A model generated the notes under the pieces. It did not search any database. It saw only the letters and a list, made by a program, of their open reading frames with translations, and was not told the origin of the DNA. From Flavobacterium sp. N2038 (GTDB lineage: Bacteria; Bacteroidota; Bacteroidia; Flavobacteriales; Flavobacteriaceae), in NCBI RefSeq assembly GCF_025947185.1, contig NZ_CP110001.1, positions 4,340,001 through 4,404,000 of the forward strand: 64,000 nucleotides of DNA. Reading direction: 5' to 3'. Both the position numbers and the translations under genes were made by a program. Shown one piece after another: positions 45,026-53,498 of the stretch. Position 1 is the stretch's first letter. The number at the start of each line of letters is the position of its first letter.

Positions 45026-45574
45026 ATGAAAATGTTAATACTTAAAATTCTTACCGTATTGATTATACTAGTGGCTATTCTATGTATAATTGCCGCTTTT
45101 GTACCTACCAAATACACTATTAAAAGAGAAATCACCATTAATACCCCGGCTGAAACGGTATACAATTACGTAAGATTTCAGAGCAACCAGAAGGAATTCA
45201 ATCAATGGCTGCAATATGATCCAAATACCATAATTGAATTAAAAGGCAACACTGATGGACAAGAAGGATCAATTCTCTATTTTAAAAGCAAAAACATCAA
45301 AACCGGTGAAGGCGAATGGAAAAACACCCGTCTAATCAAAAACCAACAAATAGATTTTAACCTCCGATTTATATCTCCATATGTTTTTACTGCTGGCGGG
45401 TCTTTATATTTTAAACCTCAAAGCACAGATAAAACGACTCTTTTGTGGGAATTTAAAAGCGGGAAAAACTGGCCTTCGAATATTATTCTGCTATTTGTAA
45501 ATATGGATAAAATTATTGGAGGAGATATCGAAAAAACCTTGAAAAATATAAAACTTAACACTGAAAAACTATAA
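45026..45574 (+). CDS. SRPBCC family (START-like/polyketide cyclase) membrane-anchored protein
   Basis: About 182 residues from the ATG at 45026. One N-terminal membrane helix (LKILTVLIILVAILCIIAAF) is followed by an SRPBCC fold opening with the typical KREITINTPAETVYNYV strand-helix, and ending with a C-terminal helix. SRPBCC domains bind small hydrophobic ligands; no ligand is predicted. Two bases before the DUF4287 gene, so the two form one transcript. Divergent from the AraC regulator. Confidence 0.85.
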   Translation: MKMLILKILTVLIILVAILCIIAAFVPTKYTIKREITINTPAETVYNYVRFQSNQKEFNQWLQYDPNTIIELKGNTDGQEGSILYFKSKNIKTGEGEWKNTRLIKNQQIDFNLRFISPYVFTAGGSLYFKPQSTDKTTLLWEFKSGKNWPSNIILLFVNMDKIIGGDIEKTLKNIKLNTEKL

Positions 45575-45576
45575 TT

Positions 45577-45795
45577 ATGTCATTTCAAACTTATCTAAAA
45601 AACATCGAAGAAAAAACAGGTAAAACACCTGGCGACTTTCAGGTCATTGCAGAACAAAAAGGTTTTACCGAAAACGGAATCATTGGCCAGAGTATTAAAG
45701 CCACAACTATTATCAATTGGCTTAAAGCTGATTACGATTTAGGGCATGGTCATGCAACTGCTATATATGCTTACATTAAAGGAAAACGGGAATAA
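45577..45795 (+). CDS. DUF4287 domain-containing protein
   Basis: A 72-residue protein that is almost entirely one DUF4287 domain (FQTYLKNIEEKTGKTPGDF, then INWLKADYDLGHGHATAIYA). The family occurs alone or fused to DUF5655; function unknown. Translationally close (two bases) to the SRPBCC gene. Confidence 0.85.
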   Translation: MSFQTYLKNIEEKTGKTPGDFQVIAEQKGFTENGIIGQSIKATTIINWLKADYDLGHGHATAIYAYIKGKRE

Positions 45796-45872
45796 TACTT
45801 TACAGTAAAAGAGCTCTGAATTACAGATAATTTGAGGCAATGATTATATTACTTCTTTCTTTCAATAACACA

Positions 45873-45942
45873 ATTTATCATAAATCTATTGCTGTGCTTG
45901 TCGATTGTTTTCGACAGCCAGCTTTATGATCTTGGTTAATTC
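45873..45942 (-). pseudogene. Decayed 5' fragment of an ECF sigma factor gene
   Basis: The minus strand reads IIKLAVENNRQAQQ then a stop codon, in the same frame as residues 14-27 of the intact sigma factor at 43028-43588. Nucleotide identity with 43495-43563 is high, with CGACAGCCAGCTTTATGAT unchanged. The copy has no start and no remaining regions 2 or 4. It has the same orientation as the intact gene and lies 2.4 kb away. Confidence 0.75.
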
Positions 45943-46041
45943 AAAAAAAGACAAAACTAATTGATTAACAAACAATTAAATCAAAACTCATTTCAATTAG
46001 AAACTAAAATATCATCCATTTAAAGTGAAAAAAAATACAAT

Positions 46042-46075
46042 AAAAAAACCTTGCAATAAAACTATTACAAGGCTC
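46042..46075 (-). terminator. Terminator of the DUF2207 gene
   Basis: On the minus strand CCTTG and CAAGG with further A/T pairs form a hairpin followed by seven T, 43 bases after the stop codon. Confidence 0.6.
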
Positions 46076-46117
46076 ATTATACTCAAATCTCTCTCAAATA
46101 GCAGTTTATGGCTGATT

Positions 46118-48022
46118 TTACCAACCGCCGCCTCCGCCGCCTCCACCTCCGCCTCCGGAACTACCACCACCAGAGCTACCAGAACTCCAGCTGCCGCTAC
46201 TTCCTGATGATGAACTTGATGAACGCGAAGTTGGATCTACTGCTGCTGCGTTTACAGAATTTCGCAAGTCTGATAAAAACAGCGTTGGCTGTCTATAAAA
46301 ATTATCATTCCCCTGATACCATTCCGGATTATATTTTGCCAGCTCTAAAATTTCTTCAAACTGTTTTCCCCATTTTATTTCAACTCCTAATGCTATTGCA
46401 TACGGAAGTAATTTTTCAAATAACACAGGTGTTAGTTCCGGCGGATTCAACATATTCATTCTATCTTTTTCTGCCGTTTCTAGATATAATTTAAATCCTT
46501 CTAATCGATTAAATACTTCAGCTCCTCGTTCAGTTAATTTACCTAAGTTTACTACATAGAAAATATAAATTACAACAATAACCGCAATAACTATCATCTG
46601 GGTTATACTTAGAAAAGGGATACTCATAAAAAACAGACCAACTCCCAGTGGATAAATAAAAAATGCTAAAATACCTCTCAAAATCAACCAACCGGTTCCT
46701 GCTGCTTTTTTTGTAAACCAATATGTTAATGCTGCTAACGCGCAAATTAATCCACTGTAAAAAGGATAATTAATATACCCCTCATTTTTTGAGAACATCT
46801 CAAATGCCAATCCGGCAATTACCAGGACAGCAAAACCAACCCATTTTAATCTGGTATTATTTAAATAAATTTCTTCTAATTTGATTTGATTCTCTATCGC
46901 TTTAATCCAATTAGAATAGGCTTTTTCAAAAATTTTGTAATTAGAATCTGCAATTTTAATTTTTACTTTTTTTGAAAAACTGTTTACGATATCAGACTCT
47001 TCAACACTTAATGATTTTGCCTGTTTATCAAGAACTTCTATTTCGTACTTTTTTGTATTAACAAAAATACCGCTTTCTATCTCAGAACTAATTCTGATAG
47101 CTCCTTTGACAGCACTGTTGATAACCGATGACATATAGATTTTGTCTTCCAGTTTTCTGTGATACACGTAACCTACTACTGCTGGTGACCAGTCAAAAGG
47201 CGGTAAAAACTCCGGAATTATCGCTTTTTTTACCGGATCTTTTCCATATTTTCTCCAATTAAAAAAGAAGAAAAGCATCATCCCAATTCCAAATATAGCA
47301 GACCACAGATAGGTTTTTATCTGTTTATAAAAAGAATTAGATTTTTGAACCAAAGTTGGCGGGTCAACAATTCCTTTGGCAAATGAGGCGGCAACAGTAA
47401 GTCCTTCATTTTCTCTAAGGTGAACTGCCGAAAAACTGACCACCGTTTTAGTATCATTTAAGGAGCTTATGCAATTTGAAGCCGTAGAACCTTCCGCACC
47501 ACTGTAACAATGCAGGTTTTCAAATTTATTATTTTCAGAAGGAAGATAAAATTGACACGTTACTTTATCAATAGGAAAATCCCAGCCGTTTCCTGTTACA
47601 TTCCAATAAAGTTCATCATAATAATCAAAATAACCAATTTGAAAAGGAACATGATAAGCGATTTGGTATTTATAAATTCCGCTTTCTAATTCGACATCCT
47701 TATTTCCAATATAAACTTTCCAATTATTTTGTTCTTCTTCTGTAAAATAGTCCTCTGTTGCTCCATTTTTTTTAATAGAATCAATTGTATATTTTACATC
47801 AATATCGTGACCATTTTTATCTTTCCTTTTTAGTGGAAAAACCCTCAAGAGGCCATGTTTAAAAGCATTTCCTTCTGCTTTTATAGTAATATTTTCAAGA
47901 ACCTGAATGTTGCCGGATTTTTCAATTTGAATTTTAACATCAAAATCCAAAATTCTCTCCTGCGCCTGAAGCTGACAAAAGAAAAGCGCAATTAAAACAA
48001 AAAATATTTTTCTTAGGAACAT
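46118..48022 (-). CDS. DUF2207 domain-containing membrane protein with glycine-rich tail
   Basis: A 634-residue protein: signal peptide (MFLRKIFFVLIALFFCQLQAQ), an exported DUF2207 beta domain (ILDFDVKIQIEKSGNIQV; KDKNGHDIDVKY; SAVHLRENEGLTVAASF), a membrane helix near 240, a cytoplasmic part, three or four more helices (about 395-500) and a C-terminal stretch of Ser/Gly ending in a run of glycines and Trp. Typical partner of LemA, which is directly upstream (14 bases). The role of the pair is unknown. Confidence 0.9.
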   Translation of the reverse strand: MFLRKIFFVLIALFFCQLQAQERILDFDVKIQIEKSGNIQVLENITIKAEGNAFKHGLLRVFPLKRKDKNGHDIDVKYTIDSIKKNGATEDYFTEEEQNNWKVYIGNKDVELESGIYKYQIAYHVPFQIGYFDYYDELYWNVTGNGWDFPIDKVTCQFYLPSENNKFENLHCYSGAEGSTASNCISSLNDTKTVVSFSAVHLRENEGLTVAASFAKGIVDPPTLVQKSNSFYKQIKTYLWSAIFGIGMMLFFFFNWRKYGKDPVKKAIIPEFLPPFDWSPAVVGYVYHRKLEDKIYMSSVINSAVKGAIRISSEIESGIFVNTKKYEIEVLDKQAKSLSVEESDIVNSFSKKVKIKIADSNYKIFEKAYSNWIKAIENQIKLEEIYLNNTRLKWVGFAVLVIAGLAFEMFSKNEGYINYPFYSGLICALAALTYWFTKKAAGTGWLILRGILAFFIYPLGVGLFFMSIPFLSITQMIVIAVIVVIYIFYVVNLGKLTERGAEVFNRLEGFKLYLETAEKDRMNMLNPPELTPVLFEKLLPYAIALGVEIKWGKQFEEILELAKYNPEWYQGNDNFYRQPTLFLSDLRNSVNAAAVDPTSRSSSSSSGSSGSWSSGSSGGGSSGGGGGGGGGGGW

Positions 48023-48036
48023 ACCAAAACAAAGGA

Positions 48037-48591
48037 TTAAAACTGAACTTTTGGTGTTTCTCGCTGAGCTTCATTTTCTAATTCCAGAAAATTTCTTTTC
48101 GAAAAACCAAAAGAACCAGCAAACAAATTACCCGGAAAAGATTCAACAGCCGTATTATACTCTCTCACAGTTCCGTTATAATACCTCTTAGAGCGTTCTA
48201 TTTCAGTTTCGATTTCACTTAATTCTGACTGTAAGCTCAGAAAATTTGTATTAGCTTTTAAATCAGGATAATTTTCTGCCAGAGCAAAAATAGATCCAAC
48301 AGCATTCCCAAGTTTTTTATTAAGTTCCATTTTTTCATCTGCACTATTTGCATTTAAAGCTTGATTACGCAGATTTACAATATTTGAAAGTGTTTCTTTT
48401 TCGTGATTTAAATATCCTTTTACCGTTTCGACAAGATTTGGAATCAAATCAAATCGTTTTTTTAAGATGACATCTATACCGCTCAAAGCTTCTTCGAGGA
48501 AGTTTCTTTTTGCAACAAAACCATTGTAAAGCATCATTAAATAAACAACCAGAAGAATAGCCAATACAACCACTACTATTAAAATAACCAT
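48037..48591 (-). CDS. LemA family protein
   Basis: A 184-residue protein with one N-terminal membrane helix (residues 1-22) and a four-helix cytoplasmic or periplasmic bundle. The family features are KRFDLIPNLVETVKGYLNHE, LKANTNFLSLQSELSEIE, and RYYNGTVREYNTAVESFP with GFSKRNFLE near the end. LemA proteins are widespread and poorly understood. It forms an operon with the DUF2207 gene downstream. Confidence 0.94.
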   Translation of the reverse strand: MVILIVVVVLAILLVVYLMMLYNGFVAKRNFLEEALSGIDVILKKRFDLIPNLVETVKGYLNHEKETLSNIVNLRNQALNANSADEKMELNKKLGNAVGSIFALAENYPDLKANTNFLSLQSELSEIETEIERSKRYYNGTVREYNTAVESFPGNLFAGSFGFSKRNFLELENEAQRETPKVQF

Positions 48592-48651
48592 ATTTTTATT
48601 ATTAAATTCAGCTCTAAATTAATAATAAATCCCTGTTATTTAATATTAAGA

Positions 48652-49629
48652 TTATTTTTTTCTTTCAATAACGTAGTTAACCATCAAAGTCAAAGCATCT
48701 TTATACTCAGAATCATCGAAGTTCTGAAGTAAAGAGAGTGCTTCTTGTTGGAATTCGACCATTTTGTTTTCGGCGTATGCCAAACCATTATTGTTTTTTA
48801 CAAAAGCAATAACTTCTTTTACACGTTTCTTGTCTTTGTTGTGGTTTTTGATGGAGTTTATCAGCCACTTTTTTTCTTGCAGAGTACAAGTATTCAAAAC
48901 ATGAATTAAAGGCAAAGTCATTTTTTGCTCCTTAATATCGATTCCTGTTGGTTTACCAATCGCTTCTTCGCTGTAATCAAACAAATCGTCTTTGATTTGA
49001 AAAGCCATTCCGATCAGTTCACCAAACTTGCGCATGTTTTCTACCTGAGCATCGTCTTCGATTACTGCTTTTGCACCAAGCGCACAACAAGCTGCAATTA
49101 GCGTTGCTGTTTTCTTTCTGATGATTTCGTAATAAACATCTTCGGTAATATCGAGTCTTCGGGCTTTTTCTATCTGAAGTAATTCACCTTCGCTCATTTC
49201 ACGAACAGCTACAGAAATAATTCGAAGTAAATCAAAATCGCCATTGTCTATTGACAAAAGCAATCCTTTTGAAAGTAAATAATCCCCAACTAAAACTGCA
49301 ATTTTGTTTTTCCAAAGTGCATTGATAGAGAAAAATCCACGACGACGATTACTGTCGTCCACAACATCATCATGAACTAAAGTTGCTGTATGAATTAATT
49401 CTATCACCGAGGCTCCACGATACGTCCTCTCATTTACAACACCACCTGAAACCATTTTTGCCGTTAAAAAAACAAACATCGGACGCATTTGTTTTCCTTT
49501 TCGGTTTACAATATAATAGGTAATTCTGTTCAGTAAAGCAACCTTTGAGGTCATCGATTCATGGAACTTTTTTTCAAAAAGTTCCATTTCGTTAAAAATG
49601 GGCTGTTTTATTTGGGAAGTAATATTCAT
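48652..49629 (-). CDS. Polyprenyl diphosphate synthase
   Basis: A trans-type prenyltransferase of 325 residues that condenses isopentenyl diphosphate onto an allylic primer. Both aspartate-rich motifs are present: DDVVDD (D87, D88, D91) and DDLFD (D214, D215, D218), with the GKQMRP substrate-binding stretch at 45-50. Small residues ahead of the first motif suggest a medium or long product; Flavobacteria use MK-6, so the hexaprenyl side chain of menaquinone is a fair inference. CAAATATA (minus TATATTTG) at 49638-49645 matches a -7 element only nine bases before the start, so the message may be nearly leaderless. Confidence 0.93.
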   Translation of the reverse strand: MNITSQIKQPIFNEMELFEKKFHESMTSKVALLNRITYYIVNRKGKQMRPMFVFLTAKMVSGGVVNERTYRGASVIELIHTATLVHDDVVDDSNRRRGFFSINALWKNKIAVLVGDYLLSKGLLLSIDNGDFDLLRIISVAVREMSEGELLQIEKARRLDITEDVYYEIIRKKTATLIAACCALGAKAVIEDDAQVENMRKFGELIGMAFQIKDDLFDYSEEAIGKPTGIDIKEQKMTLPLIHVLNTCTLQEKKWLINSIKNHNKDKKRVKEVIAFVKNNNGLAYAENKMVEFQQEALSLLQNFDDSEYKDALTLMVNYVIERKK

Positions 49630-49784
49630 TTCGATTTCAAATATACTATTTTTAATAAAAAAACGTTGTGTATTTTATGTTAGTATATCAACAATTTGAA
49701 TACTAATTTAATTTCACACCAAAAACACAATGTAGTTAAAGCCTAATTTGAATTCATAAAGTTAAAACCAAAAAACAATTTATT

Positions 49785-50645
49785 ATGAAAACAAAACTTT
49801 TCCTTATTGGAACATTAGTCGCTTTATCTTTTTTTGTTAGTTGTAATTCTGACGAAAAAACAAATGACGGATCATCTGCAGCAATTTCTAAAGATGAAAT
49901 CATTACAAACTCTAAAATTGACGCGTCAATAGATGATGTAACGAATATTGCTGAAGATCAATTTAGCGCACAACAGAACGTTACCGCAAAACCAAGCGGC
50001 ACTGTAAAAAGTTTCCTTCCAAGTTGTGCTACGATTACAACAGTTTTAACTAATAATACCTGGACAAGAACTGTCGATTTTGGTGTTGATGGCTGTACAC
50101 TGGGGAATGGAAATACGGTAAAAGGAAAAATGGTTATTTCTTTTTCTAATGATTTTGAATCCTCAACCCAGACTATTAGTTATACTTTTGATGGATTTTA
50201 TCACAATGGCAAAAAACTTCAGGGTAGCAAAAGTATTGTACGAACTGTAAAAACAACCGATTTACTGGCAACAGCGCATCCTGTTTTTACTGCTACAATA
50301 GATATGACTATTACTTTTGATGACGGAGGTATCTACACCAGAAAAGGTTCTCTGGTAAAAGAAATGGTTGAAGGGTTTGATACCTGGTTCGATTGGGATG
50401 ATAATGCTTATCTGGTAACAGGAAGCGGGACAACAACTTTCCCTAACGGAGATACTTTTTCAGCTGAAATTACTACCCCTTTACAATTTAAAGCATCATG
50501 CAAAAAATCAATTCCTGTAAAAGGAGTTTTATCTGTAACCAAAAACGGAGCTACGGCTGTTGTTGATTATGGTGACGGAACATGTGATACACTTGCAACA
50601 ATCACAAAAGATGGAGTAACGGAAGAAGTCGATTTGAAAAAATAA
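49785..50645 (+). CDS. Hypothetical lipoprotein
   Basis: A 286-residue lipoprotein with signal MKTKLFLIGTLVALSFFVSC (lipobox cysteine C20). The rest is beta-rich with repeated Thr/Gly strands (TRTVDFGVDGCTLGNG and a related KNGATAVVDYGDGTCDTLATI near the end), suggesting two similar beta repeats each with a Cys pair. Such proteins are common in flavobacteria; function unknown. A bidirectional terminator follows. Confidence 0.75.
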   Translation: MKTKLFLIGTLVALSFFVSCNSDEKTNDGSSAAISKDEIITNSKIDASIDDVTNIAEDQFSAQQNVTAKPSGTVKSFLPSCATITTVLTNNTWTRTVDFGVDGCTLGNGNTVKGKMVISFSNDFESSTQTISYTFDGFYHNGKKLQGSKSIVRTVKTTDLLATAHPVFTATIDMTITFDDGGIYTRKGSLVKEMVEGFDTWFDWDDNAYLVTGSGTTTFPNGDTFSAEITTPLQFKASCKKSIPVKGVLSVTKNGATAVVDYGDGTCDTLATITKDGVTEEVDLKK

Positions 50646-50662
50646 GAATCCCTTTTTGCCTG

Positions 50663-50707
50663 AAAAAGCATTAAAAACAAGAATTTTTCTCGTTTTTAAT
50701 GCTTTTT
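50663..50707. terminator. Bidirectional terminator between lipoprotein and rlmN
   Basis: AAAAAGCATTAAAAAC (50663-50678) pairs perfectly with GTTTTTAATGCTTTTT (50692-50707). It lies between convergent genes. Confidence 0.85.
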
Positions 50708-50732
50708 ATATATTTAGAAATGAAGATTATAT

Positions 50733-51776
50733 CTAACTTTCTTTATTTGCCAATTGTCCGCAGGCAGCATCAATATCTTTTCCGCGGCTTCGTCTTACTT
50801 TAACAACTACGCCAATATTTTCCAAGGCTTTTATATAAGCCATAATTGACTCTTCTGAAGCTTGTTGAAACTCACCATCATCAATTGGATTATATTCGAT
50901 TAAATTGACTTTACATGGCACGTATTTGCAGAATTTCACCAAAGCATCAACCGAAGCCTTATCATCGTTAATTCCTTTCCATACTACATATTCGTAAGAG
51001 ATTTTGCTTTTAGTTTTTCTATACCAATATTCTAAAGCTTCCCTTAAATCTTTTAACGGGAAATTTTTACTAAAAGGCATAATCTTCGCACGCGTTTCAT
51101 CAATCGCAGAATGCAGCGAAACGGCTAATTTGAATTTTACATCATCATCGGCCATTTTTTTAATCATCTTAGGAATTCCTGAAGTCGAAACCATAATACG
51201 TTTTGGCGACATTCCTAAACCTTCAGACGAGGTAACCATATCGATTGCTTTAATGACATTGTTATAATTCATCAAAGGCTCTCCCATTCCCATAAAAACA
51301 ATATTAGAAAGCGGATGATTGTAATACAAACGACTTTCCTTATCAATTGCCAAAATCTGATCGTAAATTTCTCCCGGTTCCAGATTTCGCATGCGCTTTA
51401 ATCTTGCCGTAGCACAAAAATTACAATCCAGACTACAACCTACCTGACTTGAAACGCAAGCCGTTGTTCTGGTTTCTGTTGGAATCAAAACAGATTCTAC
51501 CACTAAACCATCATGAAGACGAACAGCATTTTTTACTGTACCGTCACTACTGCGCTGCATAGTATCAACCTTAATATGGTTGATTACAAAATTTTCTTCA
51601 AGCATTAAACGGGTTGCTTTTGCAACATTAGTCATATCCTCAAAACTATGTGCTCCTTTACTCCATAACCATTCATAGACCTGATTTCCGCGAAATGCTT
51701 TATCATTATTTGAAACAAAAAAATCTCTCAATTGATCTTTTGATAAGGCTCGTATGTCTTTTTTCTCAATTTGCAT
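50733..51776 (-). CDS. rlmN: 23S rRNA (adenine2503-C2)-methyltransferase RlmN
   Basis: Radical SAM enzyme methylating A2503 of 23S rRNA and A37 of some tRNAs. The iron-sulfur cluster motif CxxxCxxC is C114, C118 and C121 of 347 residues. The two cysteines that cycle during methyl transfer are at C107 (ACVSSQVGC) and C339 (AACGQL). Length is normal. No neighbour seems linked. Confidence 0.97.
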   Translation of the reverse strand: MQIEKKDIRALSKDQLRDFFVSNNDKAFRGNQVYEWLWSKGAHSFEDMTNVAKATRLMLEENFVINHIKVDTMQRSSDGTVKNAVRLHDGLVVESVLIPTETRTTACVSSQVGCSLDCNFCATARLKRMRNLEPGEIYDQILAIDKESRLYYNHPLSNIVFMGMGEPLMNYNNVIKAIDMVTSSEGLGMSPKRIMVSTSGIPKMIKKMADDDVKFKLAVSLHSAIDETRAKIMPFSKNFPLKDLREALEYWYRKTKSKISYEYVVWKGINDDKASVDALVKFCKYVPCKVNLIEYNPIDDGEFQQASEESIMAYIKALENIGVVVKVRRSRGKDIDAACGQLANKES

Positions 51777-52218
51777 GGTGCAAAGTTAATCACTTTTGTT
51801 CTTTTTTTTTGATTTTTAGATGCATTCTTAAAACGGAACTAATAAAAGGAAAGATATTTTAAAAAAAATCTAATTAATACAAAGAAAGTATGGTCTATAC
51901 TTCATTTACTTTTCAATTTTTACTAATTAATATTTGGCTTTATACTTTATAATTTCAAATTAAATCATCACCTCTTTAAAACTAAAATACTTACACACAA
52001 AAACTTATCCTACAAATCACACTCTTACAAAAAATGCATTGCAAAAAATGATTATTTCATCTCCTTAATGTAAGTCTTTAATAAAATCTTAACCATGATT
52101 TTTATCAGTTCTTATCCTATTCCTTCGTAATAAATTTGATCTAAGAAAAAGATAGAAGTTATAATCAAAACCAAACTGAGTTATAAACTATCCAGGTTTA
52201 ACTAAATACCACATACAA
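51777..52218. other. Gene-free AT-rich stretch
   Basis: No coding frame, RNA gene or strong hairpin was recognised. TAAATTTG at 52131-52138 is a perfect -7 element for the YceI gene but has no TTG at the proper distance. Confidence 0.4.
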
Positions 52219-52812
52219 ATGAAAACGATTAAATCAATTTTATTAGCCGTAGTAATTACATTATCAATTCAGGTAAACGCACAAAAAAGATACTCCTTAA
52301 CAAAATCAACTTTTGAAGTTGCAGGAACTTCTAATATACACGATTGGGTTATGAAATCTTCAGATGGTACAGGAGGCGCCATGTTAACTTTTACAGATTC
52401 AAAACTAACCGATATAAAAAACTTAACGGTTACATTAGCTGCAGAAAGTATAAAAAGCAGCAAAACCAGTATGGATGATGTAGCTTATGAAGCTTTGGAC
52501 ACTAAATCTCACAAGAATATTAAATATGTTTTAAAATCTGCTGACAAAGTAAACGAAACAACATGGGTTCTTACCGGAACTTATACCATTGCAGGTGTTA
52601 GTAAAGATTATAAAACCCAAGTAAGAATTACAACAAATGACAATAGCGCTTTTGTACTACAGGGCTCTAACCGAATGACTTTTGCTGATTTTGAAATGAC
52701 ACCTCCATCTGCAGCACTTGGAGTGGTTAAAGCAGGTAAAGAATTAACAGTGCTTTTCAATATTACTTTAACCGATTCGGCTAAAAATGAAAATAATTTT
52801 GTGATCAGATAA
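52219..52812 (+). CDS. YceI family protein
   Basis: A 197-residue exported protein (signal MKTIKSILLAVVITLSIQVNAQ) with the YceI lipocalin-like barrel: SLTKSTFEVAGTSNIHDW opening, LDTKSHKNIKYVLKSAD in the middle and VLFNITLTD at the end. YceI proteins bind isoprenoid-type lipids in a barrel and are often periplasmic and stress-related. It stands before a LEA-like lipoprotein with a separate promoter. Confidence 0.92.
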   Translation: MKTIKSILLAVVITLSIQVNAQKRYSLTKSTFEVAGTSNIHDWVMKSSDGTGGAMLTFTDSKLTDIKNLTVTLAAESIKSSKTSMDDVAYEALDTKSHKNIKYVLKSADKVNETTWVLTGTYTIAGVSKDYKTQVRITTNDNSAFVLQGSNRMTFADFEMTPPSAALGVVKAGKELTVLFNITLTDSAKNENNFVIR

Positions 52813-52891
52813 ACACTTAATAATATGTAGAACATTTACTCTTTTATTTTTTTTTCGAAACAAAGAAATTTCAGTTTTAAAAAATAAAATT

Positions 52892-52907
52892 TGGCACGAG
52901 AATTGTC
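52892..52907 (+). promoter_or_regulatory. Sigma-54-type (-24/-12) promoter
   Basis: TGGCAC (52892-52897), five bases, then TTGTC (52903-52907) matches the TGGCAC-N5-TTGCW consensus at all bases of the -24 box and at TTG of the -12 box. It precedes the lipoprotein gene at 53022 with a leader of about 105 bases. Confidence 0.6.
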
Positions 52908-53021
52908 TTTCTCTCAAAAGAAAAATAATCTTACAAAGCGCGCAACAATTTTAAAATTTGTATTTTTATTATTCCACTTTATAACCTTTAAAAATTTTAT
53001 AACCTAAAAAGACAATTTATC

Positions 53022-53387
53022 ATGAAAAAACAAATTTTAAGCTTAGCTGTTGTTGCATTATTAGCGTTCGCTGTACAATCTTGCGAAAAAAAAGAACCAA
53101 AACCTGCACAAGATGAATTAACTCTTGGAAACAAAGTTGATTCGTTAACAACAGATATCGAAGAAGTAAAAGACACTGCTGTAGCCAAAACAGAAAATGC
53201 AGCTCAAGATGTTAAAGATGCTACCAAAAAAGCAGCAGACGATGTTGAAGCTGCCGCTAAAAAAACAGCAACTGACGTAAAAGATGCTACTAAGAAAGGT
53301 GCTGAAAAAGTTGAAAATGCAGCAAAAGCAGCAAAAGACGGAACTGTAAAAACAGCGAAAGATGTAAATGATGCTTTGAAAAAATAA
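53022..53387 (+). CDS. LEA-like lipoprotein with 11-residue repeats
   Basis: A 121-residue lipoprotein (signal MKKQILSLAVVALLAFAVQSC, lipobox C21). The last 60 residues are five consecutive 11-residue units (VKDATKKAADD, VEAAAKKTATD, VKDATKKGAEK, VENAAKAAKDG and a weaker TVKTAKDVNDA). This amphipathic 11-mer pattern is characteristic of group 3 LEA / YtxH-like stress proteins that become helical on membranes or during drying. A sigma-54-type promoter upstream and a strong terminator downstream show it is an independent unit. Confidence 0.8.
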   Translation: MKKQILSLAVVALLAFAVQSCEKKEPKPAQDELTLGNKVDSLTTDIEEVKDTAVAKTENAAQDVKDATKKAADDVEAAAKKTATDVKDATKKGAEKVENAAKAAKDGTVKTAKDVNDALKK

Positions 53388-53407
53388 TTTCATTACAATC
53401 TAATATT

Positions 53408-53441
53408 AAACCATTCGTTTTCCCGAATGGTTTTTTTTTTG
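53408..53441 (+). terminator. Strong terminator after the LEA-like gene
   Basis: AAACCATTCG pairs with CGAATGGTTT around a six-base loop and is followed by 12 T in total, 21 bases after the stop codon. Confidence 0.9.
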
Positions 53442-53498
53442 CAAAAAAGTGAGTGAATATTTTTTGTATTTTTACAATCAAATTTAGAAGACACTACA

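Larger units (their letters stand above)
45796..46117. other. Intergenic stretch with sigma-gene remnant and terminator
   Basis: Contains the sigma-factor fragment (45873-45942) and the terminator of the minus-strand DUF2207 gene (46042-46075). No intact gene was found. Confidence 0.5.

Noticed and set aside
46108..46494. 128-residue plus-strand ORF opposite the DUF2207 C-terminus
   Set aside because: Produced by the glycine-rich codons read backwards (Arg/Leu/His-rich); the minus-strand frame is clearly the real gene.
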